Assembly (NCBI GenBank): GCA_030142905.1 | Contig: JASJOG010000093.1 | Coordinates: forward strand, 868,001 to 932,000 | Length of the DNA stretch: 64,000 nucleotides | Direction: 5' to 3' | Source: Heliopora coerulea | Lineage: Eukaryota; Cnidaria; Anthozoa; Scleralcyonacea; Helioporidae | In this document: piece by piece, positions 62,683 through 64,000 of the stretch | How the letters are laid out: the number at the start of each line of letters is the position of its first letter | Position numbering within the stretch: the first letter of the stretch is position 1 | Translations under genes and position numbers: made by a program | Notes under the pieces: model-generated | What the model was told of the DNA's origin: nothing | The model's database searches: none | What the model saw: only the letters and a program-made list of their open reading frames with translations

Positions 62683-62848
62683 TTCTGGTGCCTGGTGAGT
62701 GCCTTTAACGTTGCCAATTTACATATAGATTTTAAAAAAAGTTGGCTGTTTGCCGAAAGACAGAAATACCATCCAATTTCCATTCACACGAGTGGACGCT
62801 ACACCGGGTTACAAACGAATATTTTTCTGTTGCAAGCAAGGCAAGGAA

Positions 62849-63286
62849 ATGTCCTCCACTGAAAAACTTCAAGTAGTTTCGTTTATCAGAGGCTATCATG
62901 AATATTTGGACATATGGCAACCAAACATCGGTGATGAACATTGTTTAATGCGAGAACCATATAATAAAGTGGGCTCGAATGCTGTGGCAGTTGTTTCTAA
63001 ATACTCGCGCAAAAACGTCGTGCATCGTAAATCAGCTCAAAATGTAAAGCACGTTGAGCAGATGTCTTCGAAAGTATGTTTGCATCCGAATGAAATGAGT
63101 GCGGATTTTCAAGTCATTGGACATGTGCCGAAACTAATGGCAATTTGGTTCTCAAAGTTTCTAAAACGAACAACCAACTCCGGAAAAGCAGTAATCAAGG
63201 GCAAGCGAGTCAACAGAGGTAGTGCATATGGTTTGGAAGTTCCTTGTGAATATCATTTCATAGGAGATGCTTTTTCGATAAGTTGA
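62849..63286 (+). CDS. HIRAN-like domain protein
   Basis: A 145-residue frame from the ATG at 62849 to TGA. An open stretch extends upstream to about 62750 without another Met. Visible blocks are RGYHEYLDIWQP (14-25), LMREPYNKVGSNAVAVV (33-49), VIGHVPKLM (89-97) and NRGSAYGLEVPCEY (122-135). This order is that of HIRAN-type domains, which bind DNA ends or stand alone in many cnidarian proteins; the assignment is by motif memory. About 37 residues (51-87) separate AVAVV from IGHVP, much more than the usual short turn, and look like an insertion. The gene is divergent from the Cys-rich ORF and flanked by Tigger fragments, so it may be carried by or next to transposons. Intronless. Confidence 0.6.
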   Translation: MSSTEKLQVVSFIRGYHEYLDIWQPNIGDEHCLMREPYNKVGSNAVAVVSKYSRKNVVHRKSAQNVKHVEQMSSKVCLHPNEMSADFQVIGHVPKLMAIWFSKFLKRTTNSGKAVIKGKRVNRGSAYGLEVPCEYHFIGDAFSIS

Positions 63287-63441
63287 CTGAAACAAAAGCT
63301 ACAGAATGAGGGATATGATGTTGGCTAAAGTAGAACGGAAACACTAATATTTAATAATTGTGCGTAATAAACAGATGTATTATTATTAAGTGACATGAAT
63401 GTTTATCTCATATCACAAATTGTTTTTTCGTTAATCTTTGT

Positions 63442-63672
63442 CTCAGTGCAAGTGATAAAACAGTGCAAGTGATATTGTAAAGTCTGTCAATCTGCTGATG
63501 TCAATCGAATGGGGAAGACAAGCGTGGGACGAAACATCCTCTGATACAATCTAGAAATGCTTCAATAACTCTGGATTGTGTCCAGACGAATTAACTGTAG
63601 AGGATGACCCGTTTGAAGGGTATCGTGGATTATCCGCCTCCAAGAAACTAGTTCCCACAATAAGTCACGAAT
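63442..63672 (+). pseudogene. Tigger/pogo transposase C-terminal fragment
   Basis: The plus strand reads SIEWGRQAWDETSSDTI, a TAG stop, then KCFNNSGLCPDELTVEDDPF. The W..AW..S..TI..CF..SG pattern is that of the C-terminal part of Tigger-type DDE transposases. The in-frame stop shows decay. It is on the opposite strand to the helix-turn-helix fragment 1.1 kb to the left, so the two cannot belong to one intact copy. Confidence 0.7.
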
Positions 63673-63721
63673 AGATGGATTTCTTATCTGTTTATTCACT
63701 TACACCCTCCTCAGTCGAACT

Positions 63722-63759
63722 CGAGCACACTCTGCCTCCCAGAGGGCAGAGTGTGCTCG
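63722..63759. repeat. Short perfect hairpin
   Basis: CGAGCACACTCTGCC (63722-63736) and its exact complement (63745-63759) with an 8-base loop. No coding context and no T-run after it. Confidence 0.8.
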
Positions 63760-64000
63760 TTTCATTTTGTGGACACGATTGGCCACAAACTACTTGTATT
63801 CTTCATGGCCCTGTGTCCAGTATAGAGCTACGGTTGAGTCCAGCCAGCAGTGCGTTGCTACCACATAGTTATCGATGACAATGCGTACGTTTGTAACGAG
63901 GTTTATGGCCATGTGACCGGAGACTAGTTCAAGCCTTGGGATTGTCAGGTTACGCTTGGCCAATCGCGACTTGGCGCAGACGAGTCCTTGCGTTGTCCCG
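63760..64000. other. Right-edge sequence, no gene seen
   Basis: A short open frame here shows no family features. Confidence 0.3.

Overview
The window is nuclear DNA from an animal, most likely a cnidarian and probably an anthozoan such as a stony coral. The housekeeping genes are split by many short GT-AG introns at metazoan-like positions and are AT-rich. The intergenic space is full of small foldback elements, tRNA-derived SINEs, short satellites, and relics of Tigger/pogo and Penelope-like elements; a cnidarian-style HIRAN-like ORF is also present. The taxon is inferred from gene structure and repeat style; no search was run.

Layout. 1-2,958: the 5' part of NF-YA (minus strand), cut by the left edge. 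4,312-6,796: a complete nine-exon SNRNP27 gene (minus), a spliceosomal tri-snRNP protein. 8,860-10,535: a two-exon gene for an unrecognised basic 361-residue protein (minus) with a possible N-myristoylation start. 12,834-27,282: a complete 22-exon POLR2B gene (plus), the second-largest RNA polymerase II subunit, with minisatellites and dispersed repeats in its introns. 27.3-31 kb: gene-free, with a degenerate 155-bp tandem repeat. 31-41 kb: a mosaic array of duplicated cassettes with exon-like borders, interleaved with tRNA-like modules. 41-46 kb: repeats, including a roughly 183-bp satellite. 46.1-47.4 kb: a decayed ankyrin-repeat gene (minus). 48-54.6 kb: microsatellites, a SINE and a MITE-like foldback. 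54,673-59,541: a complete seven-exon FNTA gene (plus), the alpha subunit shared by farnesyltransferase and geranylgeranyltransferase I, with mobile-element insertions in introns. 60-64 kb: mobile-element territory with a Penelope GIY-YIG relic, the same satellite in opposite orientation, two Tigger fragments on opposite strands, a Cys-rich ORF and a HIRAN-like ORF.

The intact genes are unrelated housekeeping functions (CCAAT-box transcription factor, splicing, transcription, protein prenylation) and do not form a functional cluster. All exon joins in SNRNP27, POLR2B, FNTA and the unknown gene keep the reading frame, which I checked by arithmetic on the exon lengths. The most unusual material is the 31-41 kb cassette array, the unknown basic protein and the HIRAN/Cys-rich/Tigger cluster at 62-63.7 kb.
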